From contig NZ_CP094226.1 of assembly GCF_022749195.1 (NCBI RefSeq), forward strand, positions 1,514,001 through 1,578,000: a stretch of 64,000 nt of DNA, in the 5' to 3' direction. A program made the translations under genes and the position numbers. Numbering within the stretch: position 1 is the stretch's first letter; each line of letters opens with the position of its first letter. Origin of the DNA: Streptococcus oralis. GTDB lineage: Bacteria > Bacillota > Bacilli > Lactobacillales > Streptococcaceae. Positions 28,053-39,500 of the stretch are shown here, in pieces. The notes beneath the pieces were generated by a model. It was not told the DNA's origin and searched no databases. It saw only the letters and a list, made by a program, of their open reading frames with translations.

Positions 28053-29477
28053 TTATTTTTCGTCATACCAAGAGTAGTGGAATGTTCCTTCTTTGTCTTT
28101 ACGTTGGTAAGTGTGGGCACCAAAGTAGTCACGTTGCGCTTGAATCAAGTTAGCTGGAAGGTCAGCTGAACGGTAGCTATCAAAGTAAGTAATAGCTGCT
28201 GAGAAAGTTGGCACTGGTACACCAGCTTGAACAGCAAGAGCTACGATATCACGCACTGCTTGTTGGTACTTGGCAGTAACATCCAAGAAGTATTCATCCA
28301 AGAGAAGGTTGGCAAGATCAGCATCGCGGTTGTAGGCATCTGTGATCTTTTGCAAGAAACGAGAACGGATGATACAGCCATCACGCCAGATAGATGCGAT
28401 GTCCGCAAATGGCAAGTTCCAGTTATTTTCTTTAGAAGCCACACGCAATTGAGCAAAACCTTGTGCGTATGAGATGATTTTTGAGAAGTAAAGAGCTTGA
28501 CGGATCTTTTCAATCAACTCAGCCTTGTCACCTTCAAATTTGAAGGCAGCTGGTTTTGGAAGGACCTTGCTAGCATGCACACGCTCTTCTTTGTATGTAG
28601 AGATGTAGCGAGCAAATACTGACTCAGTGATAAGCGACAATGGCACACCAAGGTCAAGAGATGATTGGCTAGTCCATTTACCAGTTCCTTTGTTTCCTGC
28701 AGCATCCAGGATATAGTCTACGATTGGTCCATCTTGACCTTCATCGTCTTTACGGCTCAAGATATCAGCTGTGATTTCGATCAAATAGCTGTCCAACTCA
28801 CCCTTGTTCCACTCAGTAAAGATTTCAGCCATGTCTTCTGCAGAAAGGCCAAGCAAGTGTTGCATCAAGTCATAGCTTTCTGCGATCAATTGCATGTCAC
28901 CATACTCGATACCGTTGTGGACCATTTTCACATAGTGACCAGCTCCATCAGGACCGATGTAAGTCACACATGGTTTGCCATCTTCTGGTGCTTTAGCTGA
29001 GATTTCTTCAAGAACATCAGCAACCAATTCGTAGGCTTCTTTTTGTCCACCAGGCATGATAGAAGGACCTTCAAGGGCACCTTTTTCACCACCAGAAACT
29101 CCAGTACCGATAAAGTTGATACCTGAGTTTGCTAGTTCTTCATTACGACGGATAGTATCTTTGTAGAAAGTGTTTCCTCCATCGATCAAGATATCACCCT
29201 TGTCAAGGTGGGGAAGAAGAGCTTGGATAGTTGCGTCTGTACCAGGTCCAGCTTGAACCATCAGCATGATACGACGAGGTTTTTCGATTGAGTTTACAAA
29301 GCTTTCCACGTCATAGCTTGGCACAAAGTTCTTTTCAGGATGGCAAGCAATTACGTCTTCTGTTTTTTCTTTACTACGGTTGTAAATGGCAACTGTATAA
29401 CCACGAGATTCGATATTTAGGGCAAGGTTACGACCCATTACGGCCATACCAACGACACCAAAGTTAGCTTTTGTCAT
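28053..29477 (-). CDS. gnd: 6-phosphogluconate dehydrogenase (decarboxylating)
   Basis: A 474-residue enzyme of the oxidative pentose phosphate pathway; it makes NADPH and ribulose 5-phosphate. Features include the amino-terminal Rossmann segment [36 protein letters not shown], the catalytic [17 protein letters not shown], and the carboxyl-terminal [16 protein letters not shown]. It is co-oriented with ritR 11 bases downstream, linking NADPH supply with oxidative-stress control. The ATG at 29477 has AGAGGAG upstream. Confidence 0.97.
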   Translation of the reverse strand: MTKANFGVVGMAVMGRNLALNIESRGYTVAIYNRSKEKTEDVIACHPEKNFVPSYDVESFVNSIEKPRRIMLMVQAGPGTDATIQALLPHLDKGDILIDGGNTFYKDTIRRNEELANSGINFIGTGVSGGEKGALEGPSIMPGGQKEAYELVADVLEEISAKAPEDGKPCVTYIGPDGAGHYVKMVHNGIEYGDMQLIAESYDLMQHLLGLSAEDMAEIFTEWNKGELDSYLIEITADILSRKDDEGQDGPIVDYILDAAGNKGTGKWTSQSSLDLGVPLSLITESVFARYISTYKEERVHASKVLPKPAAFKFEGDKAELIEKIRQALYFSKIISYAQGFAQLRVASKENNWNLPFADIASIWRDGCIIRSRFLQKITDAYNRDADLANLLLDEYFLDVTAKYQQAVRDIVALAVQAGVPVPTFSAAITYFDSYRSADLPANLIQAQRDYFGAHTYQRKDKEGTFHYSWYDEK

Positions 29478-29552
29478 GTGACACTCCTCTTGTTTAATAT
29501 GTTTTATTTTATCATTTTTACCTATGAAAGGAAAGAATTTTGTAACGGAGTC

Positions 29553-30998
29553 CTAGTAGTCCAAGTCATCTGCATGACCAGAACCATTCCCTACAAAGTA
29601 ACCCGTCTTACAGTTGAGGGTGAAGAGATAGGTTCCATCTGGTTTATAGAGGTTGTAATAACCATTTCCGTTTACGATATTGACACGTTCTAGGATATAT
29701 TGATTTCCAGTGATATAGCCACGAGCACGTGATGTTGCTAGGACTTGTTCCAATACACCATCCGCAAAGGTCCAAGCAGGGTTGTTGCTATCGTCTACAG
29801 CTGATTGGTTGTACGGTACACGACTAGCACTTCTTTGAAGATTAACCCCATCGCCAGACAAACCACCATTTGTGTCTCTAGCTGGTGCCGTAGTGCTTGT
29901 AGAAGGTGTCGTACTGCTTGCATTGCTTTCTGTAGCTGAACTTGAGCTTTCTTGACTCGTGCTAGAGCTTGAACTTGAGCTGGAAGCACTGGTTTGTTGA
30001 CTCTTACCAAGACTAATGGCCTTATCCAAGAGTTTGTCTAGTTCTGTGTTCCCTGTCTTAATTTCTGTAAATTTAGCGTCTGCTTTGGCCTTAGCATTAG
30101 TATCCAAGACACCGTCCGTAACAGCTGGACTTTCAAAGAGGGCATTAACATCTTGAATAGCCTTGATTTGAGTTGCTAGACTATCATATCTTGACTTAGC
30201 TAGTGTATAATCACGGCTACCTTCTAACTTATCTAGCAAGGTTTTCAGTTGGCTCAATTTATCAAACTGGCTGTTTTTCAGAGCTGTCTTATTAGCATCT
30301 GTATAGAAAGTATCATAGAAATCATTGAAGTCTTTCAAAGCTGTTTGTGTCCCTTGATCATCCGAAGAGGCTGCTTGAGAAGACTGGATCTCTTGGTTTG
30401 AACGAGATACTTGACGGTAGACATAATATGTTCCAGCAAGCACAAGGATTGCAGCTACTACAGAAGTAATGATGATGACACCTTTCTTCTTAGAGCCTGT
30501 TTCAGGTTCTGTTTGAGCCGAACGTGATAGAGGTGTATAGGTCTCCTCTTCTTGTTCCTCATTTATTTCCTTGGGCTCTGTTTCTGTTAAAACGAGAGGC
30601 TCTATTTCAGCACTTTCTTCATCTTGAAGTGGTGGAACAAACTGAGTAGTCTCATCATTATCTATCTCTTCAATAGATTCCTCAGCAACCAGGTCTGAAT
30701 CGTCTACCTGATCAGAGGATTCACTTGATTCACGAACTTCTTGGATCATTTCCTCTAGGTTTTGAGTAGAAGCTAGCTCTTCTTTTTTAAACTGACGAGT
30801 TTCAAACTTGTCGGCTTCGATTTCTTCACGGTGCTGTTTGATGTATTTGTCTAAGATACTGTCCTCAGGCAATACTCCTGCTTCAACCTCTTCATTCTTA
30901 CGAATGACTTGACCAACAGTCAAGTCTTTTGCTTCGTCAAAGTCGAATTGTGGTTCTTGATGTCCTTTTTTATGACGATCACGTCTTTTCTTACTCAT
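29553..30998 (-). CDS. mapZ: Mid-cell-anchored division protein MapZ (LocZ)
   Basis: A 481-residue bitopic membrane protein that forms rings at future division sites and guides FtsZ in streptococci. The acidic cytoplasmic part (1-172) is followed by one membrane segment (about 173-194) and an extracellular part. The latter has two folded sections separated by a serine-rich linker ([16 protein letters not shown] region) and a final peptidoglycan-binding domain. Thr67 and Thr78, the positions reported as StkP phosphosites in pneumococcal MapZ, are both present. The gene starts 12 bases after the rRNA methyltransferase gene, so the two are probably co-transcribed. Confidence 0.93.
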   Translation of the reverse strand: MSKKRRDRHKKGHQEPQFDFDEAKDLTVGQVIRKNEEVEAGVLPEDSILDKYIKQHREEIEADKFETRQFKKEELASTQNLEEMIQEVRESSESSDQVDDSDLVAEESIEEIDNDETTQFVPPLQDEESAEIEPLVLTETEPKEINEEQEEETYTPLSRSAQTEPETGSKKKGVIIITSVVAAILVLAGTYYVYRQVSRSNQEIQSSQAASSDDQGTQTALKDFNDFYDTFYTDANKTALKNSQFDKLSQLKTLLDKLEGSRDYTLAKSRYDSLATQIKAIQDVNALFESPAVTDGVLDTNAKAKADAKFTEIKTGNTELDKLLDKAISLGKSQQTSASSSSSSSSTSQESSSSATESNASSTTPSTSTTAPARDTNGGLSGDGVNLQRSASRVPYNQSAVDDSNNPAWTFADGVLEQVLATSRARGYITGNQYILERVNIVNGNGYYNLYKPDGTYLFTLNCKTGYFVGNGSGHADDLDY

Positions 30999-31010
30999 GA
31001 GTTCACCTTT

Positions 31011-32168
31011 CTATTTTACCTCTTGGCGTTTGACACGCTGACCAAAGTATTGATACAAATCCACTTTTAAGGTCCCATTATACAGTTTTCGCTTTTTATC
31101 AGCTGGACTTCCGTACTTGCTTTCAAATGCTTCGTCACTCGTCAGGATAAACTTACTCCACGTTTTCAGTGGTGCAAAGACTTGTCCCATCTCAGCATAG
31201 AGCTTGGTAACTCCTGCATCATCAGACAAGCGTTCCCCATATGGTGGATTGGAAATGATAACGCCATTAATCTTGTCTGTACGCAAGTCCTGTACCCGCA
31301 TTTGCTTAAAGGTGATATCACCTGCGACACCTGCTGCTTGAGCATTTGCCTTGGCAATTTCCACCATGCGAGCATCTATATCACAGCCCATAATGTCCAG
31401 CTCAAGTTCACGATCAATTTTCTTAGCCGCCTCTGTGCGAACTTCTTGGATTAACCGATCGCTGACCCAGTTCCATTCCTCAAAAGCAAAGGAACGGCGA
31501 AGTCCTGGAGCCATCTTTCTAGCAATCATAGCCGCCTCGATACAGAAAGTTCCTGAACCACACGTCGGATCAATTAAGGGCTTGTCTGGATACCAGTTAG
31601 ATAGTTGTAAAATGGCCGCTGCCATATTTTCCTTGATCGGCGCCCCACCCTTTTCCGTACGATATCCTCGTTTAAAAAGGCTAGAACCTGTCGTGTCAAT
31701 CATGACCGTTGCCACATCTTTCAGGATAGATACCTCAATCTTAAACTCGGGACCAGTCTCCATCAAGGGAACTCCTTCTGGACGGGCATAGTGTTTTTGT
31801 AATTTCTTCACAACAGCCTTCTTAGAAATAGCCTGAACACTGGGATCGTTGTGAAGTTTAGACTTAACACATTTTGCCTTTGATATCGGGAAGCGTGCTC
31901 CTAACGACAGATAGTTTTCCCAATCTAGAGCAAAAACACCTTGAAAAAGCTCTTCAAAGGTCTTAGCTGGAAAATTTCCGACTACAATCTTGATACGATC
32001 CGCTGCGCGAAGCCAAAGATTGGTCTCGATGATTGCCTTCACATCTCCTTGGAAGCGGACACGCCCATTTTCAACCTGGCAATCATAACCAAGGTCTCGC
32101 ACCTCACGTCCAACGACAGCCTCAAGACCCGCCGCAGCAGTTGCGATTAAATTAAATTGTTCTTTCAT
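31011..32168 (-). CDS. THUMP-domain 23S rRNA methyltransferase (RlmL amino-half type)
   Basis: A 385-residue SAM-dependent RNA methyltransferase. An amino-terminal ferredoxin-like/THUMP region (about 1-160) precedes the Rossmann methyltransferase with DPTCGSGTFCIEAAMIA (SAM binding), GCDIDARMVEIAKANA, and the catalytic NPPYGERL near residue 306. It resembles the m2G half of E. coli RlmL and Bacillus YpsC, suggesting N2-methylation of a 23S guanosine. It lies between rnpB and mapZ. No strong Shine-Dalgarno is visible before the ATG at 32168. Confidence 0.88.
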   Translation of the reverse strand: MKEQFNLIATAAAGLEAVVGREVRDLGYDCQVENGRVRFQGDVKAIIETNLWLRAADRIKIVVGNFPAKTFEELFQGVFALDWENYLSLGARFPISKAKCVKSKLHNDPSVQAISKKAVVKKLQKHYARPEGVPLMETGPEFKIEVSILKDVATVMIDTTGSSLFKRGYRTEKGGAPIKENMAAAILQLSNWYPDKPLIDPTCGSGTFCIEAAMIARKMAPGLRRSFAFEEWNWVSDRLIQEVRTEAAKKIDRELELDIMGCDIDARMVEIAKANAQAAGVAGDITFKQMRVQDLRTDKINGVIISNPPYGERLSDDAGVTKLYAEMGQVFAPLKTWSKFILTSDEAFESKYGSPADKKRKLYNGTLKVDLYQYFGQRVKRQEVK

Positions 32169-32202
32169 TTCTAGTCTTGCAAGACCTTTCTCTTATTCAC
32201 TT

Positions 32203-32240
32203 TAAAAAATGAGGTTGAGAAAGATTTCTCAGCCCCAACC
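32203..32240 (-). terminator. Terminator after rnpB
   Basis: On the minus strand AGGTTG and TGAGAAA pair with TTTCTCA and CAACCT to form a two-part stem, followed by ATTTTTT. Confidence 0.8.
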
Positions 32241-32241
32241 T

Positions 32242-32638
32242 ATATGCAATTTTCTATAAGCCATGTTTTGTTCCAGAAGTGACTAGGACCACTTCCTTCG
32301 ATAATCATCTGTCTACCGCTAACAGCATAAATCTGCTAGCAGTCAGAGTACTACGTTCGTTTCCGTGCACTCCATGCCCCGACCAAAATTTGGGTTGCTA
32401 GCTTGAGGGGTTTACCGCGTTCCACTCTCTCTGTTTCCAGAAAGACTCCGTCACTGTGGCACTTTCAAGCCTATTCTGACCTATCCGAAGACTTAGCCAT
32501 TTCGACTGCCGTAACGATTTCTCGTCCCTAGGCTTATGGATTCGCCTAGCACAAACACTACAGGCATCACAGCCTGTGCTAGCATGGACTTTCCTCATGA
32601 AAAGAGAACCTCTTCACGCGATTATCCAAAAATTGCAC
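32242..32638 (-). ncRNA. rnpB: RNase P RNA (Bacillus-type class B)
   Basis: The catalytic RNA of RNase P, which matures tRNA 5' ends. On the minus strand it opens with GTGCAATTTT and closes with AAAATTGCAT, which pair as helix P1. Conserved core elements are recognisable: GAGGAAAGTCCATGCTAGCA near the 5' end, then GGATAGGTCAGAATAGG-like and GGTAAACCCCTC segments, and ACAAAACATGGCTTATAG near the 3' end. The length of about 397 bases is normal. It lies between gpsB and the rRNA methyltransferase gene and ends in a terminator. A possible -10 (TATAAT) is at 32653-32658; exact ends are estimates. Confidence 0.95.
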
Positions 32639-32653
32639 TCATTCCTTAGTCAA

Positions 32654-32983
32654 TTATAAATCTTGGTTGTCTAAGATTTGCTTACCAAATACTTCTTTTT
32701 CGAGACGATTTAAGCGTTTCAAAATATCAAAGTTTGTCATTGAAGTAGAAGCTGTTACTTCAATAGAGTCTGGTTGAGTTGGAGCCACCTGTGGTTTATG
32801 AGATAATTCTTCCTTCAAATCAGCAATCTCTTGACGAAGGGATTTGACCAAAGCTGCGTAGGTTTCATAATCCTTAATCACATCGTCTAGGAATTCATCT
32901 ACCTCTGCTTTGCTGTATCCACGTACTTCACGTCCAAATTCTTGTTCAAAAATATCTTTCGCTGAAAATATAATACTTGCCAT
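32654..32983 (-). CDS. gpsB: Cell-division regulator GpsB
   Basis: A 109-residue DivIVA-like protein that coordinates septal and peripheral wall synthesis with StkP and penicillin-binding proteins. The amino-terminal lipid/partner-binding domain reads [20 protein letters not shown] with a coiled coil after it ([16 protein letters not shown]). A short carboxyl-terminal helix follows ([19 protein letters not shown]). The ATG at 32983 is preferred because GGAGAGAG lies just before it. It sits between rnpB and ypsA, as in pneumococcus. Confidence 0.95.
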   Translation of the reverse strand: MASIIFSAKDIFEQEFGREVRGYSKAEVDEFLDDVIKDYETYAALVKSLRQEIADLKEELSHKPQVAPTQPDSIEVTASTSMTNFDILKRLNRLEKEVFGKQILDNQDL

Positions 32984-33012
32984 GTCTCTCTCCATTCTGG
33001 GTTACTAGTATT

Positions 33013-33042
33013 ATTATATAAAAAAAGACAAGTAAAAATCAA
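33013..33042 (-). promoter_or_regulatory. gpsB promoter
   Basis: On the minus strand -35 TTGATT (33037-33042), 18-base spacer and -10 TATAAT (33013-33018). Confidence 0.7.
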
Positions 33043-33052
33043 GGTCAAAGGC

Positions 33053-33580
33053 TTACTTTTCAGAAAAATTTTCTACTATTTCATTCAAGTCCTCAAATGT
33101 TAATCTTCTTGTAACATAGTCCGCTTGATTTTTCATCATTTGGTAAAAATATCGTAACTTGGTTTCGTTTTCTTCGTCGTAAAAAAGATAACAAGTATCT
33201 GTATTTTCCAGCAGAAATTTTTGATAATCGCGTAATTGTCCCTTGTGCTCATATTGTGGATAGGCGTATTTGACAAAATCAACCTGCTTGAACTCACTCA
33301 ATTTCGCTTGATTTGCTTCATTCCAATTACTGCCATGGGTTTCAAAATCAAAAATGGTCGCCAGCTGAAATCCATAGTCTGCTTTCATGTCTTTCGCTAC
33401 CTGAAGCGCCCAGTACTCAAAGCCCAAAGTCCCTGTAAAGACAAGCCAGGTCACCCCATCCTCTGCTAGACGTTCCAGGTCTCTCCGAATGGCTGTTTTT
33501 ATAATATCAACGCGAATATCCTTGTCATTAAAGAGACCAAGGTCCAAGGCTGAATAGCCTAAAATCAAGGCTGATGTCAT
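33053..33580 (-). CDS. ypsA: YpsA-family protein (DUF1273, SLOG-like)
   Basis: A 175-residue cytosolic protein of the DUF1273/YpsA family, a branch of the SLOG nucleotide-binding superfamily. The region [24 protein letters not shown] near residues 45-65 is the likely nucleotide-binding loop, and [16 protein letters not shown] follows later. YpsA affects division in Bacillus and Staphylococcus, which fits its place beside gpsB. The ATG at 33580 ([15 protein letters not shown]) has AAAGGG upstream. The frame is open further back, but that part overlaps the divergent recU. Confidence 0.85.
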   Translation of the reverse strand: MTSALILGYSALDLGLFNDKDIRVDIIKTAIRRDLERLAEDGVTWLVFTGTLGFEYWALQVAKDMKADYGFQLATIFDFETHGSNWNEANQAKLSEFKQVDFVKYAYPQYEHKGQLRDYQKFLLENTDTCYLFYDEENETKLRYFYQMMKNQADYVTRRLTFEDLNEIVENFSEK

Positions 33581-33605
33581 TTTTAACCCTTTCTTTGTAA
33601 ATTTA

Positions 33606-33642
33606 TGATATAATAGAGTGATGTTATTGTACCAATAAGGAG
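33606..33642 (+). promoter_or_regulatory. recU-pbp1A extended -10 promoter and ribosome-binding site
   Basis: TGATATAAT gives an extended -10 with hexamer TATAAT at 33609-33614; no good -35 is seen. The ribosome-binding site AAGGAG is at 33637-33642, 4 bases before the recU ATG at 33647. Confidence 0.6.
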
Positions 33643-33646
33643 AATT

Positions 33647-34243
33647 ATGGTCAACTATCCACATAAAATTTCATCTCAAAAGAGGCAAGCACTCCTGTCA
33701 CAAACTAAAAATTTCGCAAATCGGGGAATGTCTTTTGAAAAGATGATCAATGCTACGAACGACTACTATTTGTCGCATGGGTTAGCTGTTATTCACAAGA
33801 AACCGACTCCCATCCAAATCGTACGTGTCGACTATCCCCAACGAAGTCGAGCCAAGATCGTTGAAGCCTACTTTAGACAAGCCTCAACTACTGACTATTC
33901 AGGGGTTTATGATGGATACTACATCGACTTTGAAGCAAAGGAAACCAGGCAAAAACATGCGATACCGATGAAGAATTTTCATCTCCATCAAATCCAGCAT
34001 ATGGAACAAGTCCTTGCCCAGCAAGGAATCTGCTTTGTACTCCTTCACTTTTCTTCTCAGCAAGAAACCTACTTATTGCCGGCTATTGACCTCATCCGTT
34101 TCTATCATCAGGATAAGGGACAGAAGTCAATGCCACTTGGATATATTCGAGAAAATGGATATAGGATTGAGCCTGGTGCCTTTCCTCAAATTCCCTACCT
34201 CGACATTATCAAAGAACATTTACTAGGTGGTAAAACAAGATGA
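33647..34243 (+). CDS. recU: Holliday junction resolvase RecU
   Basis: A 198-residue RecU, which cuts Holliday junctions and in Gram-positive bacteria also modulates RecA. Typical features are [35 protein letters not shown] near the start and the metal-binding segment [15 protein letters not shown] with Asp and Glu/Lys residues, followed by [12 protein letters not shown]. It overlaps pbp1A by 4 bases (ATGA), the usual recU-pbp1A pairing of Firmicutes, coupling recombination and wall genes in one transcript. Confidence 0.96.
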   Translation: MVNYPHKISSQKRQALLSQTKNFANRGMSFEKMINATNDYYLSHGLAVIHKKPTPIQIVRVDYPQRSRAKIVEAYFRQASTTDYSGVYDGYYIDFEAKETRQKHAIPMKNFHLHQIQHMEQVLAQQGICFVLLHFSSQQETYLLPAIDLIRFYHQDKGQKSMPLGYIRENGYRIEPGAFPQIPYLDIIKEHLLGGKTR

Positions 34244-36414
34244 ACAAACAAACTTTTCTGCGAATAGCTAAGTATGTCAGTATCAGTCTCTTAACTGTAT
34301 TTATCGCAGCTGTAATGCTTGGCGGAGGTCTCTTCCTCTACTATGTTAGCAAGGCTCCGGAACTTTCTGAAAGTAAACTAGTCGCTACAACGTCAAGTAA
34401 GATCTATGATAGCAATGATGAACTTATCGCTGATCTTGGATCGGAACGTCGGGTCAATGCCCAAGCAAACGAAATACCGACAGATTTGGTCAACGCTATT
34501 GTTTCGATTGAGGACCATCGCTTTTTTAATCACCGAGGAATCGACACTATCCGTATCCTAGGTGCTACCCTACGAAACCTTCGTGGTGGTAGAGGTCTGC
34601 AAGGAGCTTCAACCTTGACGCAGCAGTTGATTAAATTAACTTACTTCTCTACGTCAACTTCTGATCAAACTCTTTCTCGTAAGGCTCAGGAAGCTTGGTT
34701 AGCCGTCCAGCTAGAACAAAAAGCGACTAAACAAGAGATCTTGACCTACTACATCAACAAGGTTTACATGTCAAACGGTAACTATGGAATGCAGACAGCT
34801 GCCCAGAATTACTATGGCAAGGATCTCAAAGATTTAAGTATTCCTCAACTGGCTCTCCTTGCTGGTATGCCTCAGGCTCCAAACCAGTATGATCCATACT
34901 CGCATCCAGAAGCCGCTCAAGAGCGTCGTAATCTCGTCCTCTCTGAGATGAAGGGGCAAGGTTACATTACAGATGAGCAATACGAAAAAGCGATTAATAC
35001 TCCGATTACAGACGGACTTCAAAGTCTAAAATCGGCTAATAGTTATCCTCCATACATGGACAACTATCTCAAAGAGGTAATCGATCAAGTCGAACAAGAA
35101 ACAGGCTACAATCTCTTAACAACTGGTATGGACGTCTACACAAACGTTGATCCTAAAGTTCAACAACATCTCTGGGATATCTACAATACTGATGAGTATG
35201 TCGACTACCCAGACGATGAATTGCAAGTGGCTTCAACCATCGTGGATGTGTCAAATGGGAAAGTCATTGCTCAGTTAGGTTCTCGTCACCAATCAAGCAA
35301 TGTTTCCTTCGGAATCAACCAAGCTGTTGAAACCAATCGTGACTGGGGTTCTACCATGAAGCCAATCACAGACTATGCTCCCGCCTTGGAGTACGATATC
35401 TACGATTCAACTGCTTCGATTGTACATGATGTTCCATACAACTATCCTGGAACAGATACCCCTGTTTACAACTGGGATAGAAATTATTTTGGAAATATCA
35501 CCATCCAATATGCGCTCCAACAATCACGGAACGTTACTGCTGTAGAAACCTTGAATAAAGTCGGTTTGGATAGAGCCAAGACCTTCCTAAATGGAATCGG
35601 TATTGACTATCCGGATATGCACTATGCCAACGCGATTTCAAGTAACACGACTGAGTCAAACAAAAAGTACGGAGCAAGTAGTGAGAAAATGGCTGCTGCT
35701 TACGCTGCTTTTGCTAACGGTGGTATCTACCATAAACCAATGTATATCAACAAGATTGTATTTAGTGATGGTAGCTCAAAAGAATACGCTGATTCTGGTA
35801 CTCGTGCCATGAAAGAGACGACTGCCTATATGATGACAGAAATGATGAAGACTGTCTTGGCATACGGAACTGGTCGTGGCGCTTATCTTCCTTGGCTACC
35901 TCAAGCTGGTAAGACTGGTACATCAAACTATACAGACGAAGAAATTGAAAACTACATCAAAAATACTGGTTATGTAGCTCCAGATGAAATGTTTGTTGGT
36001 TATACTCGCAAATATTCAATGGCTGTATGGACAGGTTACTCAAACCGCCTTACTCCTATCGTTGGCGATGGCTTCTATGTTGCAGCTAAGGTCTACCGTT
36101 CAATGATGACTTATCTGTCTGAGGATAACAACCCTGGCGACTGGACAATGCCAGAAGGCCTCTATCGAAGTGGTGAGTTCGTCTTTAAAAACGGTGCTCG
36201 TTCTGCTTGGATTGCCCCTGCTCCGCAACAGGCACCAACACCTGAAAGTTCGAGCTCGACATCAGAAAGTTCAACTTCACAGTCAAGCTCAACTACTCCA
36301 AGCACGAATAATAGTGCAAACAACAATACCAATAACCAGCAACCAAATACAACCCCTGGTCAACAAAACCAAAACCAAAACCAGAACCAGAATCCTCAAC
36401 CAGCACAACCATAA
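34240..36414 (+). CDS. pbp1A: Class A penicillin-binding protein 1A
   Basis: A 724-residue bifunctional peptidoglycan synthase. It has a membrane anchor at about residues 13-36 and a GT51 glycosyltransferase with Glu91 in [10 protein letters not shown] and [11 protein letters not shown]. The transpeptidase has Ser371-Thr-Met-Lys374, SRN 429-431 and KTG 558-560. The serine/asparagine/glutamine-rich tail ends in NQ repeats. The STMK motif is the unaltered, susceptible form. NTGY at 575-578 replaces the TSQF of susceptible pneumococci, as seen in resistant mosaic alleles and commensals. It is coupled to recU; a strong terminator follows. Confidence 0.97.
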   Translation: MNKQTFLRIAKYVSISLLTVFIAAVMLGGGLFLYYVSKAPELSESKLVATTSSKIYDSNDELIADLGSERRVNAQANEIPTDLVNAIVSIEDHRFFNHRGIDTIRILGATLRNLRGGRGLQGASTLTQQLIKLTYFSTSTSDQTLSRKAQEAWLAVQLEQKATKQEILTYYINKVYMSNGNYGMQTAAQNYYGKDLKDLSIPQLALLAGMPQAPNQYDPYSHPEAAQERRNLVLSEMKGQGYITDEQYEKAINTPITDGLQSLKSANSYPPYMDNYLKEVIDQVEQETGYNLLTTGMDVYTNVDPKVQQHLWDIYNTDEYVDYPDDELQVASTIVDVSNGKVIAQLGSRHQSSNVSFGINQAVETNRDWGSTMKPITDYAPALEYDIYDSTASIVHDVPYNYPGTDTPVYNWDRNYFGNITIQYALQQSRNVTAVETLNKVGLDRAKTFLNGIGIDYPDMHYANAISSNTTESNKKYGASSEKMAAAYAAFANGGIYHKPMYINKIVFSDGSSKEYADSGTRAMKETTAYMMTEMMKTVLAYGTGRGAYLPWLPQAGKTGTSNYTDEEIENYIKNTGYVAPDEMFVGYTRKYSMAVWTGYSNRLTPIVGDGFYVAAKVYRSMMTYLSEDNNPGDWTMPEGLYRSGEFVFKNGARSAWIAPAPQQAPTPESSSSTSESSTSQSSSTTPSTNNSANNNTNNQQPNTTPGQQNQNQNQNQNPQPAQP

Positions 36415-36419
36415 CATTT

Positions 36420-36449
36420 ATCACCCGGATTTTTCTGGGTGATTTTTTT
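36420..36449 (+). terminator. Terminator after pbp1A
   Basis: ATCACCCGGA pairs with TCTGGGTGAT around a 4-T loop, followed by seven T residues. Confidence 0.92.
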
Positions 36450-36480
36450 CATAGCACTATTGCATTTATGTGCTTAACAG

Positions 36481-36513
36481 AAGCCTGAGAAGATGTCTTC
36501 TCAGGCTTTTTCT
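36481..36513 (+). terminator. Second hairpin downstream of pbp1A
   Basis: AGCCTGAGAAGA pairs perfectly with TCTTCTCAGGCT and is followed by TTTT on the plus strand. It probably backs up the pbp1A terminator. For the convergent surface-protein gene the T run is poor. Confidence 0.75.
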
Positions 36514-36582
36514 GTACTATAAACCTCATTGGGAAAGATAGGAAACGAATTTCGTAATCTTGTTAAGAGGTTTTACTAAATA

Positions 36583-39500
36583 CTAGTCTTTCTTTGTTTT
36601 TGCTACAAAGAGAGCAGATAGGGCTAGGCTAACACCTGCTAGGAAGAGGGCTGTGTCAGATTGACTCTCACCTGTTGCTGGCAAGCTTTGTTCAGCTGTT
36701 TCTGGTCTAGCACTTTCTTGTTTATAATCTGGAGTTTTACCTTGATTGGAAGCTAGAGAGCTAAGTTTAAACTTAGGTTTTTCAACTGTCGGAGCAGCTT
36801 GGTCACCTACTGTTGCTACTGGGCCTGTGTATTCTGGCAATTCATGCACTAGAGCCATCACTGCATTGACACCGCCCTTGAACTCAGGTTTTTCAACTGT
36901 CGGAACATCTTGGTCGCCTACTGTTGCTACTGGGCCTGTGTACTCTGGAAGTTCATGTACTAGGGCTTCAACTGCATTGACACCACCCTTGAACTCAGGT
37001 TTCTCTACTGTTGGAGCAGCTTGGTCACCTACTGTCGCTACTGGGCCTGTGTACTCTGGAAGTTCATGTACTAGGGCTTCAACTGCATTGACACCACCTG
37101 TGAATTCAGGAACCTCAAGAACGGGTGCTGGTTCTTCACCCTTGCTTGATTGGATCGGTTCTTCTGTTAATTCTTGATAGAAGCTCGCCAATTCATAAAA
37201 CTCAGCCTTGCCGCCTTCCCAGACTAATTTGACGTCTAGAAGAGAGCCGCCATTTCGGATAGCGAGGGTTTGGAGACTAGATGTAATGGCACCGAGGTCT
37301 GTCCAACTGTCTTGACCATCCTTAAGTGTTCTAGCAAGAACACGTGCCTTAGCTCCTTCAGGAAGACTGGAAACGAGACGAAGGTGGTTGGCATTGGTTG
37401 GCTCAGACAAGTGATAAACCAACTCGCCCTTCTCTTTTTCAGACTTGTAGCTGGTCAAGACTTTGCCGTCTACAAGATTATTATAAAGGTTGCCTTGGCT
37501 TTCTCCACTACTTCCTTCTACTGTTGGATCATTGATTGGTTTGACAAATTCACCATCGTTGATAACTAATTCTGTAAAGCCTACAAAACGGGCATCATAA
37601 TCCGCTGTATAGAGGACACGGAGATAGTTAGCTTTGACTGGTGTCGTCAATTCACCCTCGATATAGCGATTTCCTGGCATCTTAGAATCGTGTGTCCAAC
37701 CATCTGTCAATGAATCATCGTGTGTGCTATTGGCCACACCATCTCCTACTGTCACGACATCAGTCCAAGTTTTACCGTCTTGGCTGACTTGAATCTTACC
37801 ATCACGAAGGTAGTTTTGAGTTCCGTCTTGGATGTAGGCTCTGATCTTCTTGATAGTGCGTTCGCTACCAAGTTTCAAGGTCACATGACCATCTTTACGG
37901 GCATAGTCTGAAAACTCAACAAAGTTGTTGTAAACACCATCAAACAGTTGATCTAGGTTGTTCAGTTTACGAACATCATTGCTTCCGTATGTTGGATGAA
38001 TTCCCATTGAAGTTGATTCCAATTTTGTTGGTTGCACTTCTTTAGTCGTCACAAGGAGAGAAGTGGCTGTCACAGCTTGCTCCTGATCTGTTTTGTTGAC
38101 CAGACGCACATAACGTACTAAGTGGCTTGCTGCAGATCTATCAGTCAACTGGCTAGCTGGCATCCATTCTTGCGCATTTGCAGAGTACTCAAGGCTAAGA
38201 GCTGGGTTGGCTTGGCCTTGGAGCTGGATACTATTGACCTGATGGATACGGTCAAGTTTCATACCTAGATAGCTATTTGCAGGAAGTTTAGTTCCAGCTG
38301 GAATTTGAAGTTCATAATGTCCCAAGCTATCCACTACCGGCGTTTCCTTCAAGGCATCGACGTTGGTGTCCGTTAACTCACTGTTTCCAGAGCGTGTCTC
38401 AACAGAGAAGTCTTGGATACGCCACCAGAGGTCGAGTGCCTTAGTATTGCGGACTCGGATGTAGCGAGCATTTATAGCTCTGGTCACTTCCTTGGTTTGT
38501 TCTCCTGATAGGCGATCCAACTCTTGCCATGCAGTTCCATCTGTAGAGTACTCAAGTACACCTGCGGCAAGCTTATCACCCGTTCCTTGGCGAAGGCGAA
38601 CTTTAGTAACTGACTTGACTTCACCGAGGTCCAGTTGTGCCCAAGCATCTACTGGTGTTGTATTGCTACCGTCAGCATTTGCCATCATGGCTTCTGTATT
38701 GTCCTTGCCATCAGTGATTTGACGGGCTGAAGTATTTAGTTTGTAAACTAAGTTTGAGCTTAGACTAACTGTCGTTGCTTGTTGGCTACGAGCTTTTTCA
38801 ACTGGACGGTTGACTGCAATTTCCTGAACTGCAAACCAAGTGTTCTCGCGATCTGCTGTCGCAATCATGCGAACTGCCTTGGCCTTGATATTGAGATTCT
38901 CAAACTTAAGCAGGGATTCATTTCCGACATAACTTGGCTCTTTCAAGGTTACCCAGTTGTCATTTTCATCTTGATATTGCACTTCTGCCTTACTAAAGGT
39001 ATCACGTGGATTAGCCTGCGTTCCCATAGCAAAGGTCAAGGTTTGGATCGCTACCGGCTTGTTGAATTTCATACCGATATAATCACCTGTCTTGATGCTG
39101 TTTGGTGATTTAATAATCGCATGAGTTGCCAAATCGCCATCCGTTACTTCTGCCAAACCACCTTCTACACCTGTTCGATTGGTGATAAAGGTGCTGATGA
39201 TTTGGTCTGGATGCAAGACTTTTTGAACTTCAGACGCTAGAACTTCTTTCAAGGATAGGATAAATGGACGAATGTGTTGAACACCCAATTCAGCCTTTTC
39301 CATATGGTCTACATAATGGAAGGTATGAGTTTGAGACTGTTCGTAGAACTTCAAGCCTTTATAATAGCTGTCCCAAAGCTTAGCAGCATCGTTTGTAGCC
39401 ATAGCTTCTGTTCCTGTAAGGAAGGCATCGAGGGCATTCATTTGGTCGATTGCATTATCCAACCAATAGTGGATTTGGGCAACCATCTTTTTATCGCCTG

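Noticed and set aside
32398..32598. 66-codon open frame within 32398-32598
   Set aside because: The region is the conserved RNase P RNA gene, so the frame is accidental.
34240..36414. pbp1A as a proven mosaic, resistance-conferring allele
   Set aside because: NTGY is suggestive, but STMK is unchanged and no reference alignment was possible. Commensals may carry NTGY natively.
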